DNA from: Prauserella shujinwangii
GTDB lineage: Bacteria; Actinomycetota; Actinomycetes; Mycobacteriales; Pseudonocardiaceae
Direction of reading: 5' to 3'
Length of the DNA stretch: 64,000 nt
Assembly: GCF_003001955.1 (NCBI RefSeq)
Contig: NZ_PVNH01000003.1
Location: 591,042-655,041 of the forward strand
The position numbers and the translations under genes are program-made. The stretch's first letter is position 1. The number at the start of each line of letters is the position of its first letter. Below are positions 36,677-45,596 of the stretch, piece by piece. The notes beneath the pieces were generated by a model, which saw only the letters and a list, made by a program, of their open reading frames with translations, did no database searches and was not told the DNA's origin.

Positions 36677-38554
36677 GTGCGGATCCTGTCGGTGGACCTC
36701 GGCACGTCCAACACCGTCGCGGTGCTGTCCGCACACGGCCGCCCGCCGCGGGTCGTGGAGGTCGACGGGTCCGCGACCATGCCCTCCGCCGTGTTCGCGG
36801 GCGAGGACGGCACGCTCGTGGTCGGCCGGGAAGCCGAGCGCAGGGCCCGCCTCGACCCGACGCGGTTCGAGCCCAACCCGAAGCGCCGCGTCGACGAGCA
36901 GACGCTCCTGCTCGGTGACGACGTCGTGCCGGTCAACGAGGCACTGGCCGCGGTGCTGCGCCGCGTGCTGGACGAGACGCGCAGGCAGCTGGGCGGCGAG
37001 GCGCCCGAGGAGGTGCGGCTGACCCATCCCGCGCAGTGGGGACCGCTGCGCCGCAACGTGCTGCTCACCGCCGCGCGGCTGGCGGGGACGGGCGGTCCCG
37101 CCACCCTGGTGCCGGAGCCGGTGGCGGCCGCGGCGCACTTCGCGTCGTTCCCCGGCAAGGCGCTGGGGCGGGGACAGGCGCTGGCGGTCTACGACCTCGG
37201 CGCGGGCACGTTCGACGTCGCCGTCGTCGGCGCCACCCAGGACGGGTACACCGTGCTTGCCGAGGACGGCCTGCCCGACCTCGGCGGGCTGGACGTCGAC
37301 CAGGCGCTGCTCGTGCACGTCGGCAGGGAGGTCTCCCACCGTGACCCGCAGCGCTGGCAGCGGCTGCTCCGCCCGGAGACGACGGCCGACCGCCGCACCC
37401 GGCGCGCGCTGCAGGAGGACGTGAAGGCCGCCAAGGAGGCGCTGTCCCGGCACCCGCAGACCGAGGTGCCCATGCCGGAGCCGTTCACCGACGTGCTCGT
37501 CACCAGGGCGGAGCTGGAGGCGCTCGTGCGGCCCGCGATGCTGCGCAGCGTCGAGCTGCTCGCGCGCACGGTCCGCTCGGCGGGGCTCACGCCCGACCGG
37601 CTCGCCGGGATCTACCTCGTCGGAGGGTCGAGCAGGCTGCCCCTGGTCGCCACGATGATCGCGGAGAAGCTCGGCGTCGTCCCGGTCAGTCTCGACCAGC
37701 CCGAGACCGCGGTCGCGCTCGGCGCGCACCATGTCGCCGCCGACGGCGTCAGCCTGCGCACGCGGCACGTCGAGGGCCAGGTCGCGGCCACCGGCGCGGC
37801 CGCGGGCAGCGCTCCCGCGGCGCATCCGGTGCGGCCCGCGCCGAACGCTCCCCGCTACCCCGCACCGAGCCATTACCAGGGTGCTCCCGCGTACCCGCCG
37901 GGCGGTCCGCAGCCGCCGGCGCCCGGCTACGCGGCCTATCCCCGGGTGCCCGAGCGGAGCGTGGCCCGGCGCCGCAGGTGGCCGTTCGTGGCGGCCGCCG
38001 TGGCGGCGGTGGCCCTGCTCGGCGGCGGTGCGGCGGTGTACCTCGCCGCGTCGGCCTCCTCGGTCACCACGTACCCGGCCGCCGAGTGCCGGGAGCCGGG
38101 ACCGGCCGACGCGCAGGGCTTCACCGGGTGCCTGCGGCAGCTCGCGGGCGACGTCGCCGAGGCGGGGCAGTGCGGGCCGGGCATGGGCACCGGTCCCGCG
38201 GCCGCCGCGAACGCCGCCGAGCTCGGCGTGACGGTGACGTGCCCGGCGCCGGGGCTGGCCGGGGCGCAGATCACCTACCTGCACGGGACGTCCGCCGACA
38301 CGCTGGAGCGGTACACCGACGGCCTGCTCAACCGGACTGGCGGCGATCAGGTGCGGGCGCGGTGGCGGGGCAACGCGCTGGAGGGCAGGTACTCGGCGGC
38401 GGCGGGCCGCACCTCGTCGGTACTCGTGTTCTCGGTCGACGACCGGCCACTGGCCGGGTTCGTCTACCAGGTCGACGTCACCGGGCAGGGCGAGTCGGCG
38501 ACGCCGTCGGAGCTGGCCGACTACTTCGAGCGCCACGTCCAGCCCGGTGAGTAG
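36677..38554 (+). CDS. Membrane-anchored Hsp70-like ATPase
   Basis: 625 aa. Residues 1 to about 385 form a DnaK-type nucleotide-binding domain (phosphate 1 motif DLGTSNTVAV, VPEPVAAAAHF, phosphate 2 motif AVYDLGAGTFDVAV, adenosine motif YLVGGSSRLPL). No DnaK substrate-binding domain follows; instead there is a Pro/Ala/Tyr-rich linker, a membrane helix (about 435-458) and a 165-residue extracytoplasmic domain with four Cys (in AECREP, GCLRQ, GQCGPG, TVTCPAP). ATP binding inside may signal to or from the outer domain. GTG start behind a purine-rich GGAGGGGGAG. Function not known. Confidence 0.85.
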   Translation: MRILSVDLGTSNTVAVLSAHGRPPRVVEVDGSATMPSAVFAGEDGTLVVGREAERRARLDPTRFEPNPKRRVDEQTLLLGDDVVPVNEALAAVLRRVLDETRRQLGGEAPEEVRLTHPAQWGPLRRNVLLTAARLAGTGGPATLVPEPVAAAAHFASFPGKALGRGQALAVYDLGAGTFDVAVVGATQDGYTVLAEDGLPDLGGLDVDQALLVHVGREVSHRDPQRWQRLLRPETTADRRTRRALQEDVKAAKEALSRHPQTEVPMPEPFTDVLVTRAELEALVRPAMLRSVELLARTVRSAGLTPDRLAGIYLVGGSSRLPLVATMIAEKLGVVPVSLDQPETAVALGAHHVAADGVSLRTRHVEGQVAATGAAAGSAPAAHPVRPAPNAPRYPAPSHYQGAPAYPPGGPQPPAPGYAAYPRVPERSVARRRRWPFVAAAVAAVALLGGGAAVYLAASASSVTTYPAAECREPGPADAQGFTGCLRQLAGDVAEAGQCGPGMGTGPAAAANAAELGVTVTCPAPGLAGAQITYLHGTSADTLERYTDGLLNRTGGDQVRARWRGNALEGRYSAAAGRTSSVLVFSVDDRPLAGFVYQVDVTGQGESATPSELADYFERHVQPGE

Positions 38555-38557
38555 TAC

Positions 38558-38584
38558 GGACGGCCAGGACGGCCAGGACGGCCG
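38558..38584. repeat. 9-bp tandem repeat GGACGGCCA, three copies
   Basis: Three near-perfect copies between the Hsp70 stop and the stop of the small minus-strand membrane gene. Likely a slippage product. Confidence 0.8.
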
Positions 38585-38587
38585 AGG

Positions 38588-38713
38588 TCACTTCCTGCGG
38601 TTGCGGTTGCGGATGCCGAACACGAGCACCAGCAGCGCACCGGTGACCGAGGCGATCGCGGCGAGCGTCAGCGCCGTGGATCCGAGATCCGAGAGGTCCT
38701 GTGCGAGCAGCAT
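38588..38713 (-). CDS. 41-aa single-helix membrane protein (hypothetical)
   Basis: A short minus-strand ORF, ATG to TGA: MLLAQDLSDLGSTALTLAAI followed by a continuing hydrophobic helix and a basic tail RNRNRRK. One membrane helix with a positive cytoplasmic end and short acidic outer segment is a typical small-membrane-protein layout. It is divergent from DUF3046. No ribosome site is clear. It would be missed by most gene finders because of its length. Confidence 0.6.
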   Translation of the reverse strand: MLLAQDLSDLGSTALTLAAIASVTGALLVLVFGIRNRNRRK

Positions 38714-38741
38714 GCCCTCACGGTACGGACAACCGCCTGGC

Positions 38742-38747
38742 TACGCT
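38742..38747 (+). promoter_or_regulatory. -10 element of the DUF3046 gene, leaderless
   Basis: TACGCT lies 7 nt before the ATG at 38755 and fixes that start. Confidence 0.55.
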
Positions 38748-38754
38748 GGCGCCA

Positions 38755-38949
38755 ATGCGGATCACGGAGTTTCGGCGGCGGATGGCGGAGGAGTTCGGGC
38801 AGGCCCGGGCCGAGATGCTGGCCAAGGACCACGTCCTGAGCGGGCTCGGCGGCCGCACCGTCGAGCAGGCCCTCGCCGGGGGCGTTCCCGCGAAGGAGAT
38901 CTGGCAGCAGGTCTGCGCGGAGTTCCACATCCCGCCGGAGCGGCGCTGA
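38755..38949 (+). CDS. DUF3046 family protein
   Basis: 64-aa conserved actinobacterial protein (MRITEFRRRMAEEFG... to HIPPERR), found just upstream of recA in mycobacteria (Rv2738c) and streptomycetes. Helical, no catalytic motif, function unknown. It precedes the SOS-controlled recA promoter and does not share its LexA box. Confidence 0.9.
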   Translation: MRITEFRRRMAEEFGQARAEMLAKDHVLSGLGGRTVEQALAGGVPAKEIWQQVCAEFHIPPERR

Positions 38950-38968
38950 GCTCGCCCGGCGTGTCGGC

Positions 38969-38998
38969 TTCGACCTCGAACACACGTTCGGCTATCGT
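38969..38998 (+). promoter_or_regulatory. recA promoter with LexA box filling the spacer
   Basis: TTCGAC (38969-38974) and TATCGT (38993-38998) are 18 bp apart; the LexA box TCGAACACACGTTCGG (38976-38991) lies wholly in this spacer with one mismatch to the palindrome. Bound LexA would cover both elements. Predicted 5'-UTR is about 110 nt. Confidence 0.82.
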
Positions 38999-39116
38999 GT
39001 TGTCCACACCGGGGTCGTCTGTCCACAGATTCCGGGCGGACCCGCGAAGTGTCGGACCCCGCCCCTAACGTCGGACCCAACAGCTCACAACTGCTACAGC
39101 CAACGAGGTGGATTCC

Positions 39117-40157
<1,041 letters not shown>

Positions 40158-40162
40158 CCCGC

Positions 40163-40741
40163 GTGTCCGCACCGTCCACCGGCGAGGGTGAGCCGCGGGG
40201 CCGTTCCCGGAAGCGTGATCCCGCCGAGCTGCCGCCTGAGGAGGCGTGGAAGAAGGCCAAGGAGATCTGCTTCGATCTCCTGGCCGTCCGGGCGCGTCCG
40301 AAGGAGGAGCTCCGGCAGGCGCTGCGGCGCAAGGGTTTCGACGACGAGCTCGCCGAGCGGCTGCTGGGCAAGCTCGACGACGCGGGACTCGTGGACGACG
40401 CCGCGTTCGCCGAGCTCTGGGTGCGTTCCCGCCACCAGTACCAGGGCCTGGCGCGGCGCGCTCTCGTCGCGGAGCTCAAGCGCAAGGGCGTCGACGGCGC
40501 GGTCGCGGCACAGGCGGCCGAGGAGGTCGACCGCGAGGCGGAGGAGGAGCGGGCCAGGGCGCTGGTCCGCAAACGCCTGCGGGCCATGACGGGTGTGGAC
40601 GAGCAGACCGCCATCCGGCGGCTGCTCGGCATGCTCGGCCGCAAGGGCTACCCGCAGGGCCTCGCGTACACGGTGATCCGCGAGGAGCTCCGCGCCGCGG
40701 GCTCCGAGTCGACGCTCCTCGACGACGCCGTACCCGACTGA
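40163..40741 (+). CDS. recX: RecX regulatory protein
   Basis: 192-aa RecX, which binds inside the RecA filament groove and limits its activity. Three-helix repeats typical of the family are seen (EICFDLLAVRARPKEELRQA, LLGKLDDAGLVDDAAFAELW, VRSRHQYQGLARRAL). GTG start 5 nt after the recA stop; co-transcribed under the SOS promoter. An unusually long 21-bp repeat array follows. Confidence 0.96.
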   Translation: MSAPSTGEGEPRGRSRKRDPAELPPEEAWKKAKEICFDLLAVRARPKEELRQALRRKGFDDELAERLLGKLDDAGLVDDAAFAELWVRSRHQYQGLARRALVAELKRKGVDGAVAAQAAEEVDREAEEERARALVRKRLRAMTGVDEQTAIRRLLGMLGRKGYPQGLAYTVIREELRAAGSESTLLDDAVPD

Positions 40742-40760
40742 CCGCTCCCGCACGCGGCAC

Positions 40761-40973
40761 CGCGAGTGCTGTGCTCACGTACGCGAGTGCTGTGCTCACG
40801 CACGCGAGTGCTGCGCTCACGCAGGTGAGTGCCGCGCTCTGGTTCGCGAGTGCTGCGCTCACGTACGCGAGTGCCGCGCTCTGGTTCGCGAGTGCCGCGC
40901 CCACGCAGGTGAGTGCTGCGTTCAGGCTCGCGAGTGCCGCGTTCGGTGCCGTGAGCGCCGTATCGGCCCCGTG
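40761..40973 (+). repeat. 21-bp 3'-array, ten units, downstream of recX
   Basis: GAGTG recurs at 40764, 40785, 40806, 40827, 40848, 40869, 40890, 40911, 40932 and (as GAGCG) 40953: ten units at an exact 21-bp period, core GCGAGTGCTGCG or GTGAGTGCCGCG, with variable last bases. It starts about 20 nt after the recX stop in its sense direction. The 310-nt gap holds no gene. Confidence 0.93.
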
Positions 40974-41022
40974 CGCTCGCAAGCGCGCGCGGCCCCGTTC
41001 TCCCTCCGTTCCCGGACGTGCC

Positions 41023-41048
41023 ACTCGCGGTGCTGGGCGGGGGACTCG
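41023..41048 (-). repeat. 3'-array, two units, downstream of the MhqD-like hydrolase gene
   Basis: Minus-strand CGAGT at 41048-41044 and 41027-41023, 21 bp apart, just after the hydrolase stop; plus-strand string GGGGGACTCGCAGTCAG also resembles the 12322 and 27167 units (GGGGACTCGC next to the stop). Confidence 0.7.
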
Positions 41049-41051
41049 CAG

Positions 41052-41708
41052 TCAGCGGGGGCCCGCGCGTGCGGCGGTGGCCACCAGCAGGCGCGTCGCC
41101 GCGGCGCAGGCCTCGTCGGTGATGACGTGCTCGGTACCCGGGTCGATCCGCAGGTCGACGTCGGCGCCCGCGCGGCGCAGCAGCTCCGCCGTCTCCCGGA
41201 CCCGGTGACTGGGCACCCACGGGTCGTCCTCGACGCTGCGCACTACGGCGGGCACCCCGCGCAGCGGCGTCCCGGCCGGCGGCGGCAGCGGATCCGGTCC
41301 CACGTGGCCGCCGGTGCACAGCACCAGCCCGGCGAACCGCCGCGGTGCCGTCAGCACGTGGTGAGCCAGCAGGCAGGCACCCTGCGAAAAGCCCCACGGC
41401 ACCACGCGCTCGGGCGGGAAGCCCGCCCCGGCCAGTGCGGCGAGGTACCCGTCGACCGTGGCCAGCGACTCGTCCAGATCCGGCTGGTTGCTCGCGAGCG
41501 GCTCCAGGAACGGCCGCGGGTACCACGTGTTGCCCTCGGCCTCGGGCGCGTAGAAGCGCACCGGCGCCGCGCCGAACCGCCGCGCCGTCTCCCGCAGGAA
41601 CGAGGGCCCCTGCGCGCGCCCGTGCACGGCGAGCACGGCGAGCGCCGCGTCCCCGGCGTCGACGCCCCACTGCGTCACCGGCAGTCCGTCCCTCCGCTGC
41701 GTGCTCAT
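41052..41708 (-). CDS. Phospholipase/carboxylesterase-type alpha/beta hydrolase, MhqD-like
   Basis: 218-aa serine hydrolase of the phospholipase/carboxylesterase family. Nucleophile motif WGFSQGACL (GFSQG), Asp in VEDDPWVPSHR, and His in PGTEHVI. In B. subtilis MhqD, a similar protein, is co-regulated with the hydroquinone dioxygenase MhqO; here it is the last gene of an operon that has an MhqO/PcpA-like dioxygenase. ATG overlaps the reductase stop (ATGA). Substrate unknown. Confidence 0.87.
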   Translation of the reverse strand: MSTQRRDGLPVTQWGVDAGDAALAVLAVHGRAQGPSFLRETARRFGAAPVRFYAPEAEGNTWYPRPFLEPLASNQPDLDESLATVDGYLAALAGAGFPPERVVPWGFSQGACLLAHHVLTAPRRFAGLVLCTGGHVGPDPLPPPAGTPLRGVPAVVRSVEDDPWVPSHRVRETAELLRRAGADVDLRIDPGTEHVITDEACAAATRLLVATAARAGPR

Positions 41709-42226
41709 GTCAGCGCCGCCGCGTCGCCGAGCGCGTACCAGGACCGGTCCCGGTACACCAGCGGCGGACCCGTCCGCACGCCGAGGCCCACCTGCTCGAC
41801 CCGCACGATCACCACCGTCGCGTCGCCCGCCGCCACCCGGTCGGCGACCGGGCCGCGCAGCCAGCTGTCCACCCCGAACAGCAACGGCTCCCCGGTCGGC
41901 AGCCGGGTCCACCGCACCGGAGCCGCGAACCGGTCGATCCCGCCCGTCGCGAACCGCCTTGCCAGGTCGAGCCCGCCCGCCCCGAGCAGGTGCACGACGA
42001 CGCTGCCTGCCCGGGTGAGGCACGGTGCCGCCGAGGACCGCGCCGAAACGGAGAACGCCAGCAGCGCGGGCTCCGCGGACACCGAGACCACCGACGTGGC
42101 CGTGAGTCCCGCCGGGCCGGTGCCGTCGTCCGCCGTGACGACCGCGACGCCCGCCGGGTGGTTGCGGAAGGCCGCCCGGAACCTCTCGGCCACTCCGTGC
42201 CTCCGCGCCGACACGGCACGCGTCAC
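41705..42226 (-). CDS. Flavin reductase (HpaC/HsaB-like component)
   Basis: 173-aa flavin:NAD(P)H reductase of the flavin-reductase-like family; supplies reduced FMN or FAD to a partner monooxygenase. Seen: FRNHPAGVAVVTADDGTGPAGLTATSVVSVS cut into its usual GVAVVT and GLTATS blocks, SSAAPCLTRAG, and FAAPVRWT. GTG start overlapping the monooxygenase stop (GTGA), so the two components are translationally coupled. Confidence 0.9.
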   Translation of the reverse strand: MTRAVSARRHGVAERFRAAFRNHPAGVAVVTADDGTGPAGLTATSVVSVSAEPALLAFSVSARSSAAPCLTRAGSVVVHLLGAGGLDLARRFATGGIDRFAAPVRWTRLPTGEPLLFGVDSWLRGPVADRVAAGDATVVIVRVEQVGLGVRTGPPLVYRDRSWYALGDAAALT

Positions 42227-43440
42227 TCCTGCTCCCGCAGGTCCAGGAACACCCACCGCGATCGCGGAGCCAGCCCGCTGAGCCACCTGCCGCAGTTCTG
42301 CAGCACCACCGGGCTGGACGTGACGTGCTGCGTGCCTGAGTGCAGGTCGCGGAGGTACCGCTGGAGTGGCCCCCGCCGCAGTGCGGCCGTCGCCGCCCAC
42401 TTGTGCACGGTCTGGCCGACGGCGTGGACGGACCACGTCGTGTTGTTGAGCATCAGCCTGGTCACCGTCTCCTGCTCGGTGTCCAGCAGCCGTCCGGCGC
42501 CGAGCGTGGCCTCGTTGTCCGCCCAGACGTCCATGGCCCAGGCCCGGGCCGAGCGGAGCTTGCTTTCCGCGTCGGCGTACTCGGCGTGGAACTGCTGGGT
42601 GTCCACCGCCGCGTTCGGCGTGCCGGTCTTCTTCCCGGCCAGTGCCTTCAGCTCGTCCAGCAACCTGCGGCCCACCCCGAGCGCCCAGCCGGTGTGGCAC
42701 ACCCCGGCCATGTTCGCCAGGCCCATGCGGTAGAGGGCCCCGCCGTGCCGCGCCTCCATCGTCGCGATCTCGTAGACATGGCTGTCCGGGACGAACCGCT
42801 CGGCGCACGTGTAGTCGATGCTGCCGGTCGCACGCAGGCCCAGCACGTCCCAGTTGTCGATCAGCGTCGTCTGCTCCTTGGGCAGGGTGAACACCAGGGC
42901 CTGGCCGGTCTCCGCGCAGAACGCGGCCGTGTGGACGTGTGTGGCGTGCGCGATGCCGGACGCGAAGTGCCAGTGGCCGGTGATCCGGTAGCCGCCTTCG
43001 ACCCGCTCGGCCGTGCCGAGCTTGGTGCCCTGTCCCGCGATCAGCGCGTGCCTGCCGTTCGGCACGTCGGGGAACAGGTCGCGGGCCGCCACCTCGCCCA
43101 GGTAGGCGGCCGTCGTGCCGGTGACCATCTGCAGGGCCATGAAGGTCCAGCCCGCCGAGGCGTCGGCGGCCGAGATCCGCGCGATCGTCTCGATCACCTG
43201 GCGCGGGGAGAACTCGTACCCACCGAGCTCGCGGGGGATGCCGACCCGGAACGCGCCGGTGTCCCACAGTGCCCGCACGGAGGACTCCGCGAGGCGGCCC
43301 AGCTCCTCGCTCTCCTCGGCGTCGTCCGCCAGCAGCGGGGCGATGCCGTCCAGCCGGTCCAGCAGGGCGTCGAACTCGTCGCTGACGTGCAGACCGGGCG
43401 CATCCGCCCGGCCCGTCGTCGCTGTCTCCGTGGCCGTCAC
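42223..43440 (-). CDS. Acyl-CoA dehydrogenase-fold flavin monooxygenase, oxygenase component
   Basis: 405-aa group D flavin monooxygenase (HsaA/HpaB-like relatives) using reduced flavin to hydroxylate a phenolic ring. Seen: RVGIPRELGGYEFSPRQVIE, SADASAGWTFMALQM, GHWHFASGIAHATH, LGLRATGSIDY, and a C-terminal helical domain. The downstream coupled flavin reductase supports a two-component system rather than a true acyl-CoA dehydrogenase. Substrate probably a phenol that becomes catechol or hydroquinone for the dioxygenase in the same operon (inference). Confidence 0.87.
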   Translation of the reverse strand: MTATETATTGRADAPGLHVSDEFDALLDRLDGIAPLLADDAEESEELGRLAESSVRALWDTGAFRVGIPRELGGYEFSPRQVIETIARISAADASAGWTFMALQMVTGTTAAYLGEVAARDLFPDVPNGRHALIAGQGTKLGTAERVEGGYRITGHWHFASGIAHATHVHTAAFCAETGQALVFTLPKEQTTLIDNWDVLGLRATGSIDYTCAERFVPDSHVYEIATMEARHGGALYRMGLANMAGVCHTGWALGVGRRLLDELKALAGKKTGTPNAAVDTQQFHAEYADAESKLRSARAWAMDVWADNEATLGAGRLLDTEQETVTRLMLNNTTWSVHAVGQTVHKWAATAALRRGPLQRYLRDLHSGTQHVTSSPVVLQNCGRWLSGLAPRSRWVFLDLREQE

Positions 43441-43453
43441 GGTCGATCCCTCC

Positions 43454-44461
43454 TCAGTGGTCGGTGATCCAGTGCAGGACCGGCTGGATGGTCCGGTCGG
43501 AGTTCGCCTCGAAGATCAGGCCGTGCCCGTTGCCGGTGACCCCGTGCTCGGGCAGCGGAACGTGCTCGGCGTCGGCACCCGCCGTGCGCAGGAAGGTGGT
43601 GACGTCGGGGGCGAACGTGGCGAACGCGGAGGCGCCGCCGCTGAAGACGGCGACCGGTTTCCCGGTGAGGGCGGGAACGCGCAGGCTCGCCGGGTCGGCA
43701 CGTTCGGCCTCCTCCGGAGTCGCCCGGTCCGGCGCGTAGGTGATCCGGTGCGCGGTGAGCCCCCAGTCGAGCCTGCCCAGGCCAGGGAAGTCCGCGAAGG
43801 CCGGGCCGATCGGCTCGATCGCGGCGATCGCGACCACCGAGCCGGGGCGGGCGTCGGCGACCAGCCAGCCGGCCGGAGCCCCGGCGGAGTGCGTGACCAG
43901 CACCGCGGGGCCGGTGCGGTCCAGCAGCCGGGCGAGCCGGTCGGCGTCCATCCGCTGTGACTCCGCCAGGTCGGCGGGCAACGGGCCCATCGGGCACACG
44001 AGCTGATCGAGCTCACCGGCTTCGACGTCGCGGCCGTATGTCCACTGTGTCTGGACGGCGCTCGCCTCGTCCGGCAGGAAAAGCTGTCGCGCCGCCTCGT
44101 AGGGGAACGGGGCGCCCATCGGGCCGACGACGTCCGGGTGGTACGGGGAACGGCCGTGCCCGCAGCGGTCCACGACGTACACGGCGAAGCCCGCCTCGAC
44201 GAACCGGGTGGCCCAGCCCGGCCGCCCGTCCGGAGTGCCCGTCCAGTCGGTGCCCTGCCCGCCACCACCGTGCACGAGCACGAGCGGGTGCGGGCGGACC
44301 GGCTCCGGTGGCGCCTCCCACTGCACGAACATCGGCGCGCGCTGGACGGTGCCCTGCCCGGTGGCCACCCGCTCGCCGGGGATCCAGAACTGGCCACGCC
44401 TGCTGCGGAGCTCGTACCCGCCGGTCAGGTGCGGTGCCGTCAGCGCCGGTTGTGCCGTCAT
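43454..44461 (-). CDS. Alpha/beta hydrolase in the aromatic cassette
   Basis: 335-aa alpha/beta hydrolase. Oxyanion region VLVHGGGGQGTDW, a nucleophile elbow THSAGAPAG (Ser in HSAG), and a C-terminal His region PEHGVTGNGHGL. No signal peptide. It may cleave the ring-fission product or an ester of the substrate. The start overlaps the stop of the dioxygenase gene (ATGA). Confidence 0.85.
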   Translation of the reverse strand: MTAQPALTAPHLTGGYELRSRRGQFWIPGERVATGQGTVQRAPMFVQWEAPPEPVRPHPLVLVHGGGGQGTDWTGTPDGRPGWATRFVEAGFAVYVVDRCGHGRSPYHPDVVGPMGAPFPYEAARQLFLPDEASAVQTQWTYGRDVEAGELDQLVCPMGPLPADLAESQRMDADRLARLLDRTGPAVLVTHSAGAPAGWLVADARPGSVVAIAAIEPIGPAFADFPGLGRLDWGLTAHRITYAPDRATPEEAERADPASLRVPALTGKPVAVFSGGASAFATFAPDVTTFLRTAGADAEHVPLPEHGVTGNGHGLIFEANSDRTIQPVLHWITDH

Positions 44462-45426
44462 GGTGCCGCCTGGTCCACGCTGATCGGTTCGAGCCTGCGG
44501 AAGATCTCCGCGCGCCGGTGCTCGAACTGCTCCGGCAGCTGGAACCGGGTGCCCAGTTCCTTCGGCGACTCGTCGCAGTCCCAGCCGCCGCCGGCATGGG
44601 TGACGGCGAGCTCGAACAGCGCGCCGCCGGGGGTGCGGACGTAGACGCTCTTGAAGTACTTGCGGTCCTTGACCTCGGAGATGTCGGTGTAGCCCCGGCC
44701 CTCGATCTCGAAACGCAGCTCCCGCTGGTTCTCCAGCGTGCTCGCGTTCCAGGCGAAGTGGTGGATGGTGCCCGCACCGAAGCCCCAGGTGCCCTGGTCC
44801 TCCGCACGGTTGACGGTGAGCTCCAGCGCGTTGCCGTACTTCTGCTCGCCGATCCGGAGCGCGGCCCGGTCACCTTCCTCCAGCGGCTCGCCGTGCGCGG
44901 AGAAGGTGTCTCCGGCGAACTCGACCATGCGATCGAGTGTCCCGACGTGCACCCCGACACCGTGCAGGCCGCGGACGGCGTGCTCGGGCGGGACGCCGTG
45001 GCCGGGGTGCCCCGCGCGTTCGTCGCCGGTGTTGCCCACGAGGACGTACTCGATCCCGCACGGGTGCCGGAAGGCGAGCCTGCGCTCCCCGAAGACCTCG
45101 ACGTTCTCGACGTCCACGTCGTGCTCGGTCAGCCGCCGGTGCCAGAAGTCCATCGACTCGTGCGGGACGGACAGCAGCACCTCCCGCGCCTGGTTGGTGC
45201 CGCGCCTGCCGAAGAACCCGGCCTGGGCCCACGGGAACGTCGTGACGACGCTGGACGGGTCGCCGTTGGCGTTGGAGTAGTACAGGTGGTAGATCGGCAG
45301 GGAACCGTCGAACAGCACGGTGCGCTTGATCAGCCGCATGCCGAGGACCTTGACGTGGAAGTCCACGTCCTCCTGCGCTCCCGCGACGGACAGGGTCAGG
45401 TGGTGCGAACCCTCGACGTAAGCCAT
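44458..45426 (-). CDS. VOC-fold ring-cleaving dioxygenase, PcpA/MhqO-like
   Basis: 322-aa two-module vicinal-oxygen-chelate protein of the hydroquinone 1,2-dioxygenase (PcpA/MhqO) type. Putative Fe/Mn ligands: His8 or His9 in GSHHLTLSV, His in TIHHFAWNA, Glu in ALFELAVTHAGGG. The family opens chlorinated or plain hydroquinones between the hydroxyl carbon and its neighbour. First gene of the operon; ribosome site GGAGG 7 nt upstream; -10 at 45466. Other VOC functions (glyoxalase) are less likely at this length and context. Confidence 0.85.
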   Translation of the reverse strand: MAYVEGSHHLTLSVAGAQEDVDFHVKVLGMRLIKRTVLFDGSLPIYHLYYSNANGDPSSVVTTFPWAQAGFFGRRGTNQAREVLLSVPHESMDFWHRRLTEHDVDVENVEVFGERRLAFRHPCGIEYVLVGNTGDERAGHPGHGVPPEHAVRGLHGVGVHVGTLDRMVEFAGDTFSAHGEPLEEGDRAALRIGEQKYGNALELTVNRAEDQGTWGFGAGTIHHFAWNASTLENQRELRFEIEGRGYTDISEVKDRKYFKSVYVRTPGGALFELAVTHAGGGWDCDESPKELGTRFQLPEQFEHRRAEIFRRLEPISVDQAAP

Positions 45427-45465
45427 GGCGTGCCTCCAGGTCAGGCGCGAACTGCTGTGGCCATG

Positions 45466-45471
45466 ACGCTA
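45466..45471 (-). promoter_or_regulatory. -10 element of the aromatic operon
   Basis: TAGCGT on the minus strand, about 40 nt before the dioxygenase ATG. No -35 consensus, as expected for an AraC-activated promoter. AACCG occurs twice farther upstream (near 45515-45535) and may be part of the activator site. Confidence 0.45.
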
Positions 45472-45596
45472 GGAAGGCCCGGCCGGAGCGCGCATCCCGC
45501 CGCCGCGCACGGGTCTGTCGGTTACGCGCACGGTTGACCGGGAGTGACGTGCGCCACCATGATGGAGCGCGCGGTGCCGACGCCTTGGAGATGACG

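Noticed and set aside
40761..40973. CRISPR-like array or coding repeat after recX
   Set aside because: No spacers; although a frame stays open over it, the translation is a 7-residue low-complexity repeat caused by the 21-bp period.
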